Shown here piece by piece: positions 28,074 to 38,102 of a stretch of DNA of 62,194 bases. Every line of letters begins with the position of its first letter. Position 1 is the stretch's first letter. The position numbers and the translations under genes are program-made. Origin of the DNA: an uncultured Akkermansia sp. (GTDB lineage Bacteria; Verrucomicrobiota; Verrucomicrobiia; Verrucomicrobiales; Akkermansiaceae); NCBI GenBank assembly GCA_947589345.1, contig CANQAC010000007.1:1-62194 (forward strand), in the 5' to 3' direction. The notes under the pieces are model-generated. The model had not been told where the DNA came from. It worked only from the letters and a program-made list of their open reading frames with translations, and did not search any database.

Positions 28074-29600
28074 TTATTCCCATTCGATAGATGCCGGCGG
28101 CTTGGTACTCACATCATAGAGCACGCGATTGGTGCCCTTCACCTCGTTGAGGATGCGATTGGAGACCTCACGTAGCAAATCGTAGGGCAATTGCACCCAA
28201 TCCGCCGTCATCGCATCTTCCGATACGATAGCCCGCAAGTTCGTGGCAAACTCGTACGAGCGTTCATCGCCCTTCACTCCCACGGTCTTTACCGGTATAA
28301 GCCCGGCGTACGCCTGCCAGCACTTATCGTACCAACCCCACTGACGCAACGTCGAGATAAAAATGGCATCGCTCTCGCGAATGATCTCCAATTTTTCTCT
28401 GGTCACTTCCCCCGGACAACGGACTGCCAGACCCGGGCCGGGGAATGGGTGACGCCAAAGAATATCATGCGGAATGCCCATGGAAGCGCCCAAGGCACGC
28501 ACCTCATCCTTGAAGAGAAAAGCGAGCGGCTCAATCACTTTGCCCTGCTCCTGGAGTTGGAGCACACGCTCAACGCGATTGTGGTGCGTTTTAATCACGG
28601 AGGCTTTACTTTTTGCGTTGGAAGCGCTTTCGATGACATCCGGGTAGAGAGTGCCTTGCGCAAGCATTTCGGCGTCTCCCACGGCATCCCAGAACACGTC
28701 AACAAAGAGGGAACCGATGATGCGGCGTTTTTTCTCGGGAGCCGTTTCACCTTTCAGAGCCTCGAGAAAGCGATCTGAGGCATCCACCGTTTCTATCTCC
28801 ACACCCATGCGTTGGAAATTATTTTGCACCTCTTCAGCTTCATTCTTACGCAACAGACCATTGTCCACAAAAATGAAGCGCGCGCGCACTCCGGACTCGT
28901 GCAACAACACGGCCAGCACTGTGCTGTCCACCCCGCCGGACACGCCGCACACCACCTGACGCTCGCCCACTTTCTGCCGAATCTCAGCGATGAGTTCGCG
29001 CTTGAAATCTCCGATATCAAAGGGAGCGAGCTGTGAGGCGCAGGAAAGGAAGTTGCGCAGGATCGTACGCCCCTCGTGGGAGTGAGTGACCTCCGGATGG
29101 AATTGGATGCCGAACATGGATTCGCCCCACTGCAATGCCACAGGTACGCCCTCGCTGTTGCGAGCGATGATCTTGCAATGGTCAGCCAAGTGATCAACCG
29201 TGTCTGAATGACTCATCCACACCTGAGAAGACGGGGACACGCCTTCAAAAAGTCGGCACCCCGGTTCGGGGAGCAGGGCGGCGGGTCCGTATTCGCGTTT
29301 ATTGCTCGGACGCACCGTTCCACCCGTTTTGATATTGAGCAGCTGCATACCATAGCACACACCCAGTACCGGCACGCCGAACGAGGTGAGTTTGGCGTAG
29401 TCAATGTCCGGCGCGTCCGGTTCCGAGGTGCTGCGCGGGCCGCCGGAAAGGATGATGGCGCCGGGTTCCGTCACCTCGCCAATTTCCTCGGGCGTGTAGA
29501 GTTTTGCCAAATATCCGAGTTCTCGCACTCGTCTGACGATAAGCTGGGTGTACTGTGATCCGTAATCGATGACTGCGACGAGGTGATGCGGTGTAATCAT
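28074..29600 (-). CDS. guaA: GMP synthase (glutamine-hydrolysing)
   Basis: Converts XMP to GMP with glutamine and ATP. The 508 residues contain the class I glutamine amidotransferase domain (nucleophile in VLGVCYGMQLL; His and Glu in FHPEVTHS), the PP-loop SGGVDSTVL of the synthetase domain, and the C-terminal dimerisation domain ending in STKPPASIEWE. The ATG at 29600 matches the usual N-terminus just before HLVAVIDYGSQY; the promoter at 29610-29638 excludes the longer in-frame starts. Confidence 0.96.
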   Translation of the reverse strand: MITPHHLVAVIDYGSQYTQLIVRRVRELGYLAKLYTPEEIGEVTEPGAIILSGGPRSTSEPDAPDIDYAKLTSFGVPVLGVCYGMQLLNIKTGGTVRPSNKREYGPAALLPEPGCRLFEGVSPSSQVWMSHSDTVDHLADHCKIIARNSEGVPVALQWGESMFGIQFHPEVTHSHEGRTILRNFLSCASQLAPFDIGDFKRELIAEIRQKVGERQVVCGVSGGVDSTVLAVLLHESGVRARFIFVDNGLLRKNEAEEVQNNFQRMGVEIETVDASDRFLEALKGETAPEKKRRIIGSLFVDVFWDAVGDAEMLAQGTLYPDVIESASNAKSKASVIKTHHNRVERVLQLQEQGKVIEPLAFLFKDEVRALGASMGIPHDILWRHPFPGPGLAVRCPGEVTREKLEIIRESDAIFISTLRQWGWYDKCWQAYAGLIPVKTVGVKGDERSYEFATNLRAIVSEDAMTADWVQLPYDLLREVSNRILNEVKGTNRVLYDVSTKPPASIEWE

Positions 29601-29609
29601 GCCGCGGTT

Positions 29610-29638
29610 ATGATACATTCTCCCTCCGCCTTTGGCAA
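29610..29638 (-). promoter_or_regulatory. Promoter of guaA, abutting the start codon
   Basis: TTGCCA (29633-29638), 17 bases, TATCAT (29610-29615), then nine bases to the ATG at 29600. The predicted leader is about three bases. Confidence 0.6.
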
Positions 29639-29714
29639 GTTTTTCTTGGTCCCATGCAGAGTCCCGGACAACAACGCCGACGTGTCCTGTCGCCGCAGTC
29701 GCACTGACCACGTT

Positions 29715-30932
29715 CTACTGCGCCGTGGTGCGATAGCCCGCGCAACCTTGCAGCTGAGCCAACACTTCCCCCAACAGGAAAAAAGAGCCACAGATAAGCA
29801 ACGGCCGATCGGCGCATTGTAGCGCTTCCGCCAGCGTACTCGGCACATTCACGGGAGCATCCGAAACCCGACCCACAAGGCGCGCCAATTCCGCCGGCGG
29901 CATCATGCGCGGTGACTGCACAGGCGGCAGTATCCACTGCGAAACAAGGGGAGACAGCAGTTCGACCACCCCGGTCAAATCCTTATCTGCCGCGCCGGCA
30001 AAAATGCAGTGTGCGCGCACGTCTCCATACATTTCCCGCCACGTGCGCACCAGCACGCGCATGGCCGGCGGATTATGCGCGCCATCCAAGATGACACCGG
30101 GCGCCACCTCATCAAATCGGCCCGGCCAACGAGTATCGGACAACCCTGCCGCAAGTTGCTCCTGCGAGCACAGAAAATGGGGAATTGCAGCGTGCAGAGC
30201 AGCCAGGGCAAGCGCCGCATTGTACTTCTGGTGCGTACCGGCCAAACCGAGCGGGAGTTCACAAGGTTCCGAGATAATTCGGTACTCCGTATCGCAGGCT
30301 TGCGCCGCCTCGTGGATGGCGCGCATGGCTTCCGGAGCCTGCGGCGCGGTGAGAGCCGCGCGATGCCATGCAAAAATTGCCGCCTTTTCGCACGCGATGT
30401 CGTAGAGCGTGGAACCAAGGTATTGCATGTGGTCAAACCCGATCGGCGTGAGGACGGCGCAATCCTTCGGCACGGCATTGGTGGCATCCAGTCTGCCGCC
30501 CATGCCGGTTTCCAGGATGATGACGTCCGGTCGCCTCTCCGAAAAATAAAGCATGGCTACTGCCAGCGTAAGTTCAAAAAATGTCGGCTGCACCTCCCAC
30601 GCTTGCACATGCTCGCGCACGCGGTCGATGAGTCGCGCAACATCGGCGTCCGCTATCTCCGCGCCATCCACGCGTATGCGCTCATTGAAGCGCACCAGAT
30701 GGGGAGAGGTGAACAGCCCCGTGCTGTACCCGGCTGCCCGTGCCACCGATTCCGCAAAAGCGCACACAGATCCCTTGCCATTTGTTCCGGCCACGTGAAT
30801 CACACGAGCCCGCGGCTGAAGCACCCCCAATTCATCCAGCAAGCGCGTTATTCCGGCTAAACCCAGCTTCATGCCGAACATCTGCGCGGCATACAGCCAA
30901 TCCAACGCGGCTGTGCAGCTGTGTTCTCCCAT
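29715..30932 (-). CDS. folC: Folylpolyglutamate/dihydrofolate synthase
   Basis: An ATP-dependent ligase of the Mur-ligase fold that adds glutamate to folates, and often also makes dihydrofolate. The 405-residue protein shows the P-loop HVAGTNGKGS, the FTSPHLVRFNERI segment, and later motifs ETGMGGRLDATN and ILDGAHNP. The ATG at 30932, nine bases after the ahcY stop, is preferred; an in-frame TTG at 30944 overlaps ahcY. The pair ahcY-folC links two steps of one-carbon metabolism and is likely one operon. Confidence 0.93.
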   Translation of the reverse strand: MGEHSCTAALDWLYAAQMFGMKLGLAGITRLLDELGVLQPRARVIHVAGTNGKGSVCAFAESVARAAGYSTGLFTSPHLVRFNERIRVDGAEIADADVARLIDRVREHVQAWEVQPTFFELTLAVAMLYFSERRPDVIILETGMGGRLDATNAVPKDCAVLTPIGFDHMQYLGSTLYDIACEKAAIFAWHRAALTAPQAPEAMRAIHEAAQACDTEYRIISEPCELPLGLAGTHQKYNAALALAALHAAIPHFLCSQEQLAAGLSDTRWPGRFDEVAPGVILDGAHNPPAMRVLVRTWREMYGDVRAHCIFAGAADKDLTGVVELLSPLVSQWILPPVQSPRMMPPAELARLVGRVSDAPVNVPSTLAEALQCADRPLLICGSFFLLGEVLAQLQGCAGYRTTAQ

Positions 30933-30940
30933 GCTTGTTG

Positions 30941-32356
30941 TCAATAGCGGTATGCCTCACTCTTGTAGGGACCTTGCACCGGCACGCCCAGGTAATCCGC
31001 CTGTTTCTCCGTGAGCGTGGTGAGATGCACCCCTAATTTGCCCAAATGCAGCCGCGCCACCTCTTCATCCAATACCTTGGGAAGCACCCGGACGCTCGGG
31101 GCTGCATGTTCACCCCTGTGTTTCCAGAGGGAAAGCTGAGCGAGCACCTGGTTCGTAAAGCTATTGCTCATCACGAACGAGGCATGACCGGTGGCGCACC
31201 CCAAATTCACCAGACGTCCCTCGGCCAACAGGAAGATCTCATGCCCATCCGGGAATCGGAACTGATCGACCTGCGGCTTAATGTTCACGCGTTCAACTCC
31301 CGGGGCAGAAATGAGCCGCGCCACCTGGATTTCATCATCAAAGTGACCTATGTTGCAGACAATGGCCTGGTCTTTCATCTTCTGCATGTGCTCCAGCGTG
31401 ATGATGTCGCAGTTCCCGGTGGTAGTCACGTAGATATCTCCCACCCCCAGCGTATCCTCCACCGTGAGAACGCGGTAGCCCTCCATCGCCGCTTGAAGAG
31501 CGCATATCGGGTCAATTTCCGTGACAATAACTTGCGCACCCAGCCCGCGAAGCGCTTGCGCACATCCCTTGCCCACATCACCGTAGCCGCAAATCACGGC
31601 CACTTTCCCGGCGATCATCACATCCGTCGCTCGTTTGATGCCATCCGTCAAGCTTTCACGACAGCCGTACAGATTATCAAACTTGCTTTTGGTAACCGAG
31701 TCATTCACATTGACGGCCGGGAAGAGCAGGCGTCCTTCTTTCTCCATGCGGCAGAGTCGGTGGACGCCTGTCGTCGTTTCCTCAGAAACACCCGTTACCT
31801 CGGGAACCCAGCGATGGAACACGCCCGGCTGCTCCTCGCCGATGCGTCGGAGCAGATCCTTGAGCGCCTGCTCCTCCGCGCTCTCACTCGGCGTGTTCAC
31901 CCAATCGTCTCCCTGCTCCATTTCATAACCCCGGTGCATCAGCAGTGTGGCATCACCACCATCATCCACGATGAGCTGCGGTCCCTTTCCATCCCGGTGA
32001 CACAGGGCCTGCCAGGTACATTCCCAGTATTCTTGCGAAGTCTCTCCTTTCCAAGCAAACACGGGGATTCCGGCAGCGGCTATGGCGGCGGCCGCATGGT
32101 CTTGCGTCGAAAAGATATTGCAGCTCGCCCAACGCACCTCTGCCCCCAATGCCGTGAGCGTTTCGATAAGCACGGCGGTTTGGATGGTCATGTGCAGCGA
32201 GCCGGTGATGCGCACTCCTTTCAGCGGCTGAGTGGCTCCATACTTCTCCCGGCACGCCATAAGCCCGGGCATTTCATGCTCTGAAACGCGGATCTCCTTA
32301 CGACCCCAATCCTTCAAACTGATATCGGCCACGCGGTATGCTTCGCTCGTCTTCAT
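30941..32356 (-). CDS. ahcY: Adenosylhomocysteinase
   Basis: Splits S-adenosylhomocysteine into adenosine and homocysteine using tightly bound NAD. The 471-residue protein carries the substrate region [16 protein letters not shown], the NAD-binding motif [16 protein letters not shown], and the C-terminal KSEAYRY typical of the family. The ATG at 32356 is chosen because a consensus promoter ends nine bases upstream; the longer in-frame start at 32413 overlaps copA. Confidence 0.96.
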   Translation of the reverse strand: MKTSEAYRVADISLKDWGRKEIRVSEHEMPGLMACREKYGATQPLKGVRITGSLHMTIQTAVLIETLTALGAEVRWASCNIFSTQDHAAAAIAAAGIPVFAWKGETSQEYWECTWQALCHRDGKGPQLIVDDGGDATLLMHRGYEMEQGDDWVNTPSESAEEQALKDLLRRIGEEQPGVFHRWVPEVTGVSEETTTGVHRLCRMEKEGRLLFPAVNVNDSVTKSKFDNLYGCRESLTDGIKRATDVMIAGKVAVICGYGDVGKGCAQALRGLGAQVIVTEIDPICALQAAMEGYRVLTVEDTLGVGDIYVTTTGNCDIITLEHMQKMKDQAIVCNIGHFDDEIQVARLISAPGVERVNIKPQVDQFRFPDGHEIFLLAEGRLVNLGCATGHASFVMSNSFTNQVLAQLSLWKHRGEHAAPSVRVLPKVLDEEVARLHLGKLGVHLTTLTEKQADYLGVPVQGPYKSEAYRY

Positions 32357-32365
32357 ACGCCCGCG

Positions 32366-32394
32366 AGTGTAGCCGAAGCCCTTTAAATTGTCAA
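32366..32394 (-). promoter_or_regulatory. Promoter of ahcY, abutting the start codon
   Basis: TTGACA (32389-32394), 17 bases, TACACT (32366-32371), then nine bases to the ATG. The message would have a leader of about three bases, leaving no room for an SAH riboswitch. Confidence 0.7.
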
Positions 32395-32405
32395 GTTGCG
32401 CTTGT

Positions 32406-34523
32406 TCAGGCACGAAACCGGCGCAACCGCAATGCGTTCGTCACCACACACAGACTGCTCAGCCCCATGGCTGCAGCCGCTAATGCCGGGTGCAACAACC
32501 ACCCAAACACCGGGTAAAAAACGCCGGCGGCGAGGGGAATCATCAGCACGTTGTAAATGAACGCCAAAAAAAGATTCTGACGAATCTTTGACAGAATTGC
32601 CCGACTCAACGAAAGAGCGCGCGGGATGTCCATCGGGTCACTATGCATCAGAATGATCCCGGCGCTCTCGATGGCGATATCCGTGCCGGCTCCTATGGCT
32701 ATCCCCACATCGGCCCGCATGAGCGCGGGAGCATCGTTGATGCCGTCTCCCACCATCGCAACACGTTCCCCTTGCTGCTGCAATTCACGCACTAAACGTT
32801 CCTTATCCTGCGGCATGACCGAAGCGTGTACTTCTCGCAACCCGACTCGATCCGCAATGGCCCGAGCCGTGGCCGCGTGATCTCCGGTAACCATGATGGC
32901 GCGCATACCATCCGCCACCAGTTGCTGCACGGCGCACGCCGCATTTTCACGCTCGGCATCAGCCACTGCCACGCTGCCCAACCATGTTTTGCCACGTGCG
33001 ACGTAGAGTACGGTTTTCCCCTGTTCCGTCTGCTCCTTTTCCTCCTGCACATCCACTCCCATCTCGCGCATGAGGGCGATATTCCCGGCGGCGCACTCCG
33101 CACCCTCAATTGTACCACGAACCCCGCGCCCCGGCCTGTATTGCAGGTCAAGCACGACGCCGGCCGGCGGCTCGCCACACGCCAACACAGCACGCGCCAG
33201 CGGATGATTTGCCCCATTTTCTAACGCCACCGCCACGCGCAAAAGCTGCTCGCGCGTGCCATTACGGGGCAGCACATCCGTGATACGTGGTACGCCTGCG
33301 GTGAGAGTGCCCGTTTTATCCAACGCCACGCAAGTAGCACGCCCGGCCGACTCAAGAGCCTCGCCGGAACGGAACAATATTCCCCATTCAGCTCCTTTCC
33401 CGGCGCCCACCATGATTGCCACCGGCGTAGCCAGACCCAACGCACAGGGACACGATACCACCAGGACCGCCACCGCCCGTGCGACAGCCACATCCCACGC
33501 CGCGCCATTCACCAACCAGATCCCCGCCGTGACGCATGCAACCCCGACTACTACCGGCACGAACACGCGCGCCACCTTGTCTGCCATGCGAGCCACAGGA
33601 GCTTTCCGAGAGGCGGCGTTGCTCACGAGTCGGATCACCCCGGAGAGGGCGGACTGGTCCTGAGAACGCGCCACGCGCACCCTCAACAGTCCGTGCAAGT
33701 TTACAGTGCCGGCATAGACATCCGATCCCTCCTGCTTATCTACCGGCATACTCTCCCCGGTAAGCGCCGACTCATCCGCCGCAGATATGCCCGCTAACAC
33801 CGAGCCATCCGCCGCGATACGATCCCCGGGGTGGACCACCAGACAATCTCCCGGCTGCAACTGCTCGGTCGGTACGTGCAACTCCGCTCCATCGCGCAGT
33901 ACCGCGGCGGTTGTGGGCAGGAGGTGGTTTAACTTCTCCACAGCCTGACCGGTGCGGCGGGTAGCGCGCGCTTCAAGCCATTTGCCCACGGAAACAAAAG
34001 TGAGAATCATGCCGGCGGATTCCATGAACATGCCGCCACTTTCCCCCATCCCCAAGTGAACCAGGCCATCCACCAGCGCGACACCGCTGCCCAGCGCCAC
34101 CAGCGCATCCATGCCGGGGTCACCCTGGGCCAGCGTGCGAACTCCGCGCGTGAAAAATCTGTAGTTGAGCATGGCTATTCCCGTTGCCAGCAAAGCCTGC
34201 ACCCATTCCCCGCACCGCATGTAGTGCAGGATTACCAATGGAATAAGCAACCCCACGGAGGCTACAACACACCACCCTTGCTTTGCACTCCGCTTCTTTT
34301 CCGGCGTCGCTTGCCGTTTTTCCTGCGCTCCGTATCCGTAGTTTTGTACCGCTTGGATGATTTTTTGAGCATCCGTTTCTTCCTCACGCACCACGTGCAG
34401 GATCCCCGTCACAAGATTCACTTGAGCCTCCCGCACACCGGGTACAGAACGTGCCGCTTTCTCCACACGCGCCGCGCAGGCGGTGCAGCTCATGCCGCTC
34501 ACCACAAAATCCTGTTCTTTCAT
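32406..34523 (-). CDS. copA: Copper-translocating P1B-type ATPase
   Basis: A 705-residue copper exporter. The N-terminal heavy-metal-associated domain has the metal site GMSCTACA; the membrane domain carries the CPC motif in [11 protein letters not shown]; the cytoplasmic domains show the phosphorylation site DKTGTLT, the HP motif (NHPLARA), and the hinge [10 protein letters not shown]. It is the last gene of csoR-copZ-copA, starting 15 bases after copZ. Copper rather than zinc or cadmium is inferred from CPC, the CsoR regulator and the HMA domains. Confidence 0.93.
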   Translation of the reverse strand: MKEQDFVVSGMSCTACAARVEKAARSVPGVREAQVNLVTGILHVVREEETDAQKIIQAVQNYGYGAQEKRQATPEKKRSAKQGWCVVASVGLLIPLVILHYMRCGEWVQALLATGIAMLNYRFFTRGVRTLAQGDPGMDALVALGSGVALVDGLVHLGMGESGGMFMESAGMILTFVSVGKWLEARATRRTGQAVEKLNHLLPTTAAVLRDGAELHVPTEQLQPGDCLVVHPGDRIAADGSVLAGISAADESALTGESMPVDKQEGSDVYAGTVNLHGLLRVRVARSQDQSALSGVIRLVSNAASRKAPVARMADKVARVFVPVVVGVACVTAGIWLVNGAAWDVAVARAVAVLVVSCPCALGLATPVAIMVGAGKGAEWGILFRSGEALESAGRATCVALDKTGTLTAGVPRITDVLPRNGTREQLLRVAVALENGANHPLARAVLACGEPPAGVVLDLQYRPGRGVRGTIEGAECAAGNIALMREMGVDVQEEKEQTEQGKTVLYVARGKTWLGSVAVADAERENAACAVQQLVADGMRAIMVTGDHAATARAIADRVGLREVHASVMPQDKERLVRELQQQGERVAMVGDGINDAPALMRADVGIAIGAGTDIAIESAGIILMHSDPMDIPRALSLSRAILSKIRQNLFLAFIYNVLMIPLAAGVFYPVFGWLLHPALAAAAMGLSSLCVVTNALRLRRFRA

Positions 34524-34538
34524 GGGAATGCGGTATGC

Positions 34539-34745
34539 TCAGCTCTCTTGCGCGCCGAACCCGATGCGTTCCACCGCGCTGATAATTTCCCGGGCGTCTC
34601 CACCCTCGCGCACCACATGCAGCTCTCCTTTGTCGAGCTCCACATCGGCTTCACGAACCCCCGGCACACTCAGAGCGGCCTGCTTAACGCGAGCTGCACA
34701 TCCGTTGCAACTCATCCCTGTGACTTTGTATGTTTCTGTTTTCAT
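34539..34745 (-). CDS. copZ: Copper chaperone (single HMA domain)
   Basis: A 68-residue ferredoxin-like heavy-metal-associated domain with the binding motif GMSCNGCAARV. It carries cytoplasmic Cu(I) to CopA, whose N-terminal domain is closely similar over most of its length, suggesting one arose from the other. Its start codon overlaps the csoR stop (34742-34745). Confidence 0.93.
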   Translation of the reverse strand: MKTETYKVTGMSCNGCAARVKQAALSVPGVREADVELDKGELHVVREGGDAREIISAVERIGFGAQES

Positions 34746-35038
34746 CGTTGGTCTGCTTCAAAATACTTCTGCAATTCGGCCACCTTCTGAGCGGCCCCCG
34801 CACGCCCGCTCCCCAGCGCCTGCGCCACACAATGCTGCATGTGCCGACGCAGTATGTTCCCCTCCACTTTCTTGAGCGCCGCACGCACCGCCTTGAGCTG
34901 CACCAGTATATCCATGCAATATCTCTCCTCCTCAATCATCCGCTTCACACCCGCCACCTGACCGGCTATTCGTCCAAGCCGCGCCAGTTCCCCCGCGTGC
35001 TTCGCCGCATGCTGCATCTCCTTTTTTGCCGTGCGCAT
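34742..35038 (-). CDS. csoR: CsoR-family copper-sensing repressor
   Basis: A 98-residue all-helical DUF156 repressor. The Cu(I) ligands of the family are visible as Cys in RYCMDILVQL and His and Cys in HMQHCV. It should repress its own operon until copper binds. The promoter lies directly upstream and carries a palindrome between -35 and -10, and the -10 ends only six bases before the ATG, so the message should be leaderless. Confidence 0.92.
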   Translation of the reverse strand: MRTAKKEMQHAAKHAGELARLGRIAGQVAGVKRMIEEERYCMDILVQLKAVRAALKKVEGNILRRHMQHCVAQALGSGRAGAAQKVAELQKYFEADQR

Positions 35039-35044
35039 GTTTAC

Positions 35045-35073
35045 CTTATACCCGGTATGGGGTATCCTGTCAA
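35045..35073 (-). promoter_or_regulatory. csoR-copZ-copA promoter
   Basis: TTGACA (35068-35073), 17 bases, TATAAG (35045-35050) on the minus strand, followed by six bases and the ATG at 35038. Confidence 0.75.
35048..35065. promoter_or_regulatory. Probable CsoR operator
   Basis: ATACCCGGTATGGGGTAT is an imperfect palindrome (ATACCC / GGGTAT arms) filling the promoter spacer and overlapping the -10. GC-centred palindromes with TAC/GTA flanks are the usual CsoR targets. Confidence 0.6.
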
Positions 35074-35131
35074 GTTTTATTTAACTTTTTGCCGGAAGTT
35101 TTCTCATGACGCTGCCGCTCCGGGATTAGTC

Positions 35132-35159
35132 TTGAAAAATGGCGCATTTGGCGTATAAT
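35132..35159 (+). promoter_or_regulatory. Promoter of ftsK
   Basis: TTGAAA (35132-35137), 16 bases, TATAAT (35154-35159). The predicted start near 35166 leaves about nine bases, containing GGGGAG, before the ATG at 35175. Confidence 0.6.
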
Positions 35160-35174
35160 GCGTGGGGAGATCTT

Positions 35175-37919
35175 ATGACGGATCCGATGGATAGAGTCAG
35201 AGTTGACGCCTGGGATACCGCACCGCAGCGAGCGATCTGGCCGATCCGATTGGCCGGAGGGGCTTTAGCCGTGGCAGGACTGTTGCTTTTTGCGGCGTTG
35301 GTGACGTACGACGCGCGGGAGGTAGGCTGGGCGGCGTTACGTCCGACCGGCGTGGAGGCAAAGGTCGGCTGCAGCAACGGACTGGGAGTGGCGGGGCTTT
35401 ACACCGCTGCTATTCTGTACTGGTTGCTGGGCGCCGCCGCTCCCTACGGTGCGCTGCTGATGCAGGCGCCTGCCTGGGGCATGGCGCTCTACCCGACAGA
35501 ACAGCGTCGTGGACAGTGGATTGCTTTTGCCACCATGTTGATGACGGCCTCTCTGGCTGTGGCCGTGCAGCCATGGGCTTTTGAAGGATGGACTCAGCAG
35601 TTGGGGCTACGCAGCACGGGCGGTTGGTTCGGTTTCCTGGGCGGCACCTGTGTTCTGCAACGCCTCATGGGCGTCTATTGGACGCTGGAGCTTCTCATTA
35701 TCACGCACGCGGTTGCCCTCATTTATCTGGCTCGTCTCACGCCGAAATCTCTCTACCGCGCTGAGAAACAAGAAATCAACGAGTGGTTTAATCGCTGGCG
35801 TGAAAAACGCCGTCTCGCCCGCGAGCAAAAGGAAAAAGAAGCCCTCGCGTGGCGCATCAACTCCGACCAGGAGCCCCTCCCCTCCGCGGCCGGCGGAAAC
35901 ATCCAAGGGCGTCTGCCCGTGCGTATGCCGGAGCCGCAACCCGAGCCAGTCAAACCTGCTCCCCAACCTTCCGTATCCCCTTTACCTGACCTGGCGCAAC
36001 GACATGAGGCATCTGTTGAGCGAAGCTCCTCCCCGCCTGTTCGCAAAAACGCCCCGCGCCCAATCGGGGAAAATTTACTGGATTTGAATGACCAATCCGA
36101 CGAGGAGGTTGAACGACATTTCAATCCATTGCCCCGAGAAAGTGGACATGGGGAGGAAGATGAAATCGGGCCGTCCATTAACGAGCATACTGTCCGTTCC
36201 ATTGAGACGCACTTCGGCAACAAAACACCGAAACGCAAAACATCTCCCCGGATCACGAGCCCCGCAAAAGCGACAAAAGAGGCCAAGCCCCGCGCACGCC
36301 GTCCGGGGGATGCCAATCCGCCGGAGCAGTATCCACTGCCGCCTTATGAATTGCTCAATTATGAGGCAGTTCCGGAGACGGTGCGCGAGCAGGCACACGA
36401 GGAAATGCAGAAAACTCAAGCCATTATCATTGATACGCTCGAATCTTTCAATATTGCGGTGCAGGGGGGCAATATCACGCGCGGCCCCAGCGTCACCCGC
36501 TACGAGTTCTCTGTGCCACGCGGTCAATCTGTGAAAGCTGTGGCCGGTAAAAGCAAGGATATCATGGCGGTCACGGAAAGCGCGTCCGTGAATATCTTGG
36601 CGCCTATCCCCGGCAAATCTACAGTCGGCGTTGAGTTGGAGAACTCCGTCAAGGAACCGGTTTACCTGCGTGAACTCCTCCAATCCCGCGAATTCCACGA
36701 TCCGAAACTGCGTATTCCTATGGCTCTGGGCAAAGATGTGTACGGCAACCCGGTGATTGGCGACCTGGCAGCCATGCCCCACGTTCTTGTGGCCGGCTCT
36801 ACCGGATCCGGTAAGTCTGTGTGTATCAACAGCATGCTCGTTTCCTTCCTCTACAAATTCCGCCCGGATGAACTGCGCCTCGTGCTGGTCGATCCCAAAG
36901 TGGTTGAGATGCAGCCCTACAAAAAGCTGCCGCATCTCGCCGTGCCGGTCGTCACTGACCCCACGCGCGTGATCGGCGCGCTCCGCTGGGCCGTCAATGA
37001 GATGGAACACCGCTATAAGCTCTTCAGTAAGATGGGCGTCCGCAACTTGGAAGACTACAACAACCTGCCTCCTGATGCCCAACCCGTTGATGCCGGAGAA
37101 GAGGAAATCTACGGCAAGGAAAATCCGGACGCAGCGGATGCCATTGTGCGCGACGTAGAAGAGTCCCAGGGCGCTGACCTCGGTCCCGATGACGGTCAGG
37201 AAGAACTCGACTTTGAGGATGATGGTCCCCTTCCCTCTCACCTGCCCTACATTGTCATTGTCATTGACGAATTAGCCGATCTCATGATGCAGGTGAAGCA
37301 GGATCTCGAGATCTACATCGGACGCCTCACCCAAAAAGCGCGCGCGGCGGGGCTGCACCTGATCGTCGCCACACAGTCCCCGCGTGCTCAAGTGGTTACG
37401 GGCATCATCAAAACAAACCTCCCCTCACGCATCGCCCTGAAGGTTTCCAGTCAGCTGGATTCGCGCGTGATCCTGGATGAAGGAGGCGCCGAAAACCTGC
37501 TGGGCAAGGGTGACCTGCTCTTCCTGCCACCCGGAGGCCCAAGTAAAATGGTGAGAGCCCAGGGCGCTTTTGTGTCGGACGCAGAAATCGCTTCCATCAT
37601 CCACCATTGCGCCTCTCACGCCAGGCAAAATTTCGTGCAAAGCGCCGCTGACGCCATCAACAATGCGGAATCCTCCACTTCTGACTCGGCCAAATCCTCC
37701 TCTCGCTCCGGCAGCGGTTCCGATGAAGATGAGGAACTCTACGCACGCTGCCTGAGCCTCGTTGTCACTGAACGCAAAGCGAGTACTTCCCTCCTGCAAC
37801 GCCGCTTCAGCATCGGTTACAGCAAGGCCGCCAAAATCATGGATATGCTGGAAGCTCGCGGCGTCATTTCTCCCCAGCAGGGCAACACCAACCGCCCGCG
37901 CGAAGTCCTCATCCAGTAG
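35175..37919 (+). CDS. ftsK: FtsK/SpoIIIE DNA translocase
   Basis: A membrane-anchored hexameric ATPase that pumps DNA during division. The 914-residue protein has four hydrophobic segments in residues about 20-190, a long hydrophilic linker (190-390), the motor with Walker A AGSTGSGKSV and Walker B IVIVIDELADLM, the KSRIAL-type segment IKTNLPSRIALKVSS, and a C-terminal winged-helix gamma domain (LQRRFSIGYSKAAKIMDMLE) that reads KOPS. Between the Walker motifs there is an acidic insertion of roughly 60 residues (about 630-688), longer than in E. coli FtsK. The start at 35175 follows the promoter; the in-frame ATG at 35139 lies upstream of the -10. Confidence 0.93.
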   Translation: MTDPMDRVRVDAWDTAPQRAIWPIRLAGGALAVAGLLLFAALVTYDAREVGWAALRPTGVEAKVGCSNGLGVAGLYTAAILYWLLGAAAPYGALLMQAPAWGMALYPTEQRRGQWIAFATMLMTASLAVAVQPWAFEGWTQQLGLRSTGGWFGFLGGTCVLQRLMGVYWTLELLIITHAVALIYLARLTPKSLYRAEKQEINEWFNRWREKRRLAREQKEKEALAWRINSDQEPLPSAAGGNIQGRLPVRMPEPQPEPVKPAPQPSVSPLPDLAQRHEASVERSSSPPVRKNAPRPIGENLLDLNDQSDEEVERHFNPLPRESGHGEEDEIGPSINEHTVRSIETHFGNKTPKRKTSPRITSPAKATKEAKPRARRPGDANPPEQYPLPPYELLNYEAVPETVREQAHEEMQKTQAIIIDTLESFNIAVQGGNITRGPSVTRYEFSVPRGQSVKAVAGKSKDIMAVTESASVNILAPIPGKSTVGVELENSVKEPVYLRELLQSREFHDPKLRIPMALGKDVYGNPVIGDLAAMPHVLVAGSTGSGKSVCINSMLVSFLYKFRPDELRLVLVDPKVVEMQPYKKLPHLAVPVVTDPTRVIGALRWAVNEMEHRYKLFSKMGVRNLEDYNNLPPDAQPVDAGEEEIYGKENPDAADAIVRDVEESQGADLGPDDGQEELDFEDDGPLPSHLPYIVIVIDELADLMMQVKQDLEIYIGRLTQKARAAGLHLIVATQSPRAQVVTGIIKTNLPSRIALKVSSQLDSRVILDEGGAENLLGKGDLLFLPPGGPSKMVRAQGAFVSDAEIASIIHHCASHARQNFVQSAADAINNAESSTSDSAKSSSRSGSGSDEDEELYARCLSLVVTERKASTSLLQRRFSIGYSKAAKIMDMLEARGVISPQQGNTNRPREVLIQ

Positions 37920-38061
37920 GAGGCTTCGACGCCTGCCCGCTGCCTTTTCCCGTACGTTTCCGGCATAACAAGTTGGACGCATCCTTTGTAAGGCGCTCGT
38001 TCTACGCCATTTTCCCTTTCTTTTCAACGCTTGCGGCACCCGTTCTGCTGCGAAGTTTTGC

Positions 38062-38090
38062 TTGACTTTAGTCGGCGCATAGTCTACCGT
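38062..38090 (+). promoter_or_regulatory. Promoter of fabF
   Basis: TTGACT (38062-38067), 17 bases, TACCGT (38085-38090). The predicted start is about six bases before the ATG at 38103. Confidence 0.5.
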
Positions 38091-38102
38091 GTTGGGCGTA
38101 CC

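Noticed and set aside
32357..32394. SAH riboswitch in front of ahcY
   Set aside because: The consensus promoter ends nine bases before the ATG, so there is no leader RNA to hold a riboswitch.
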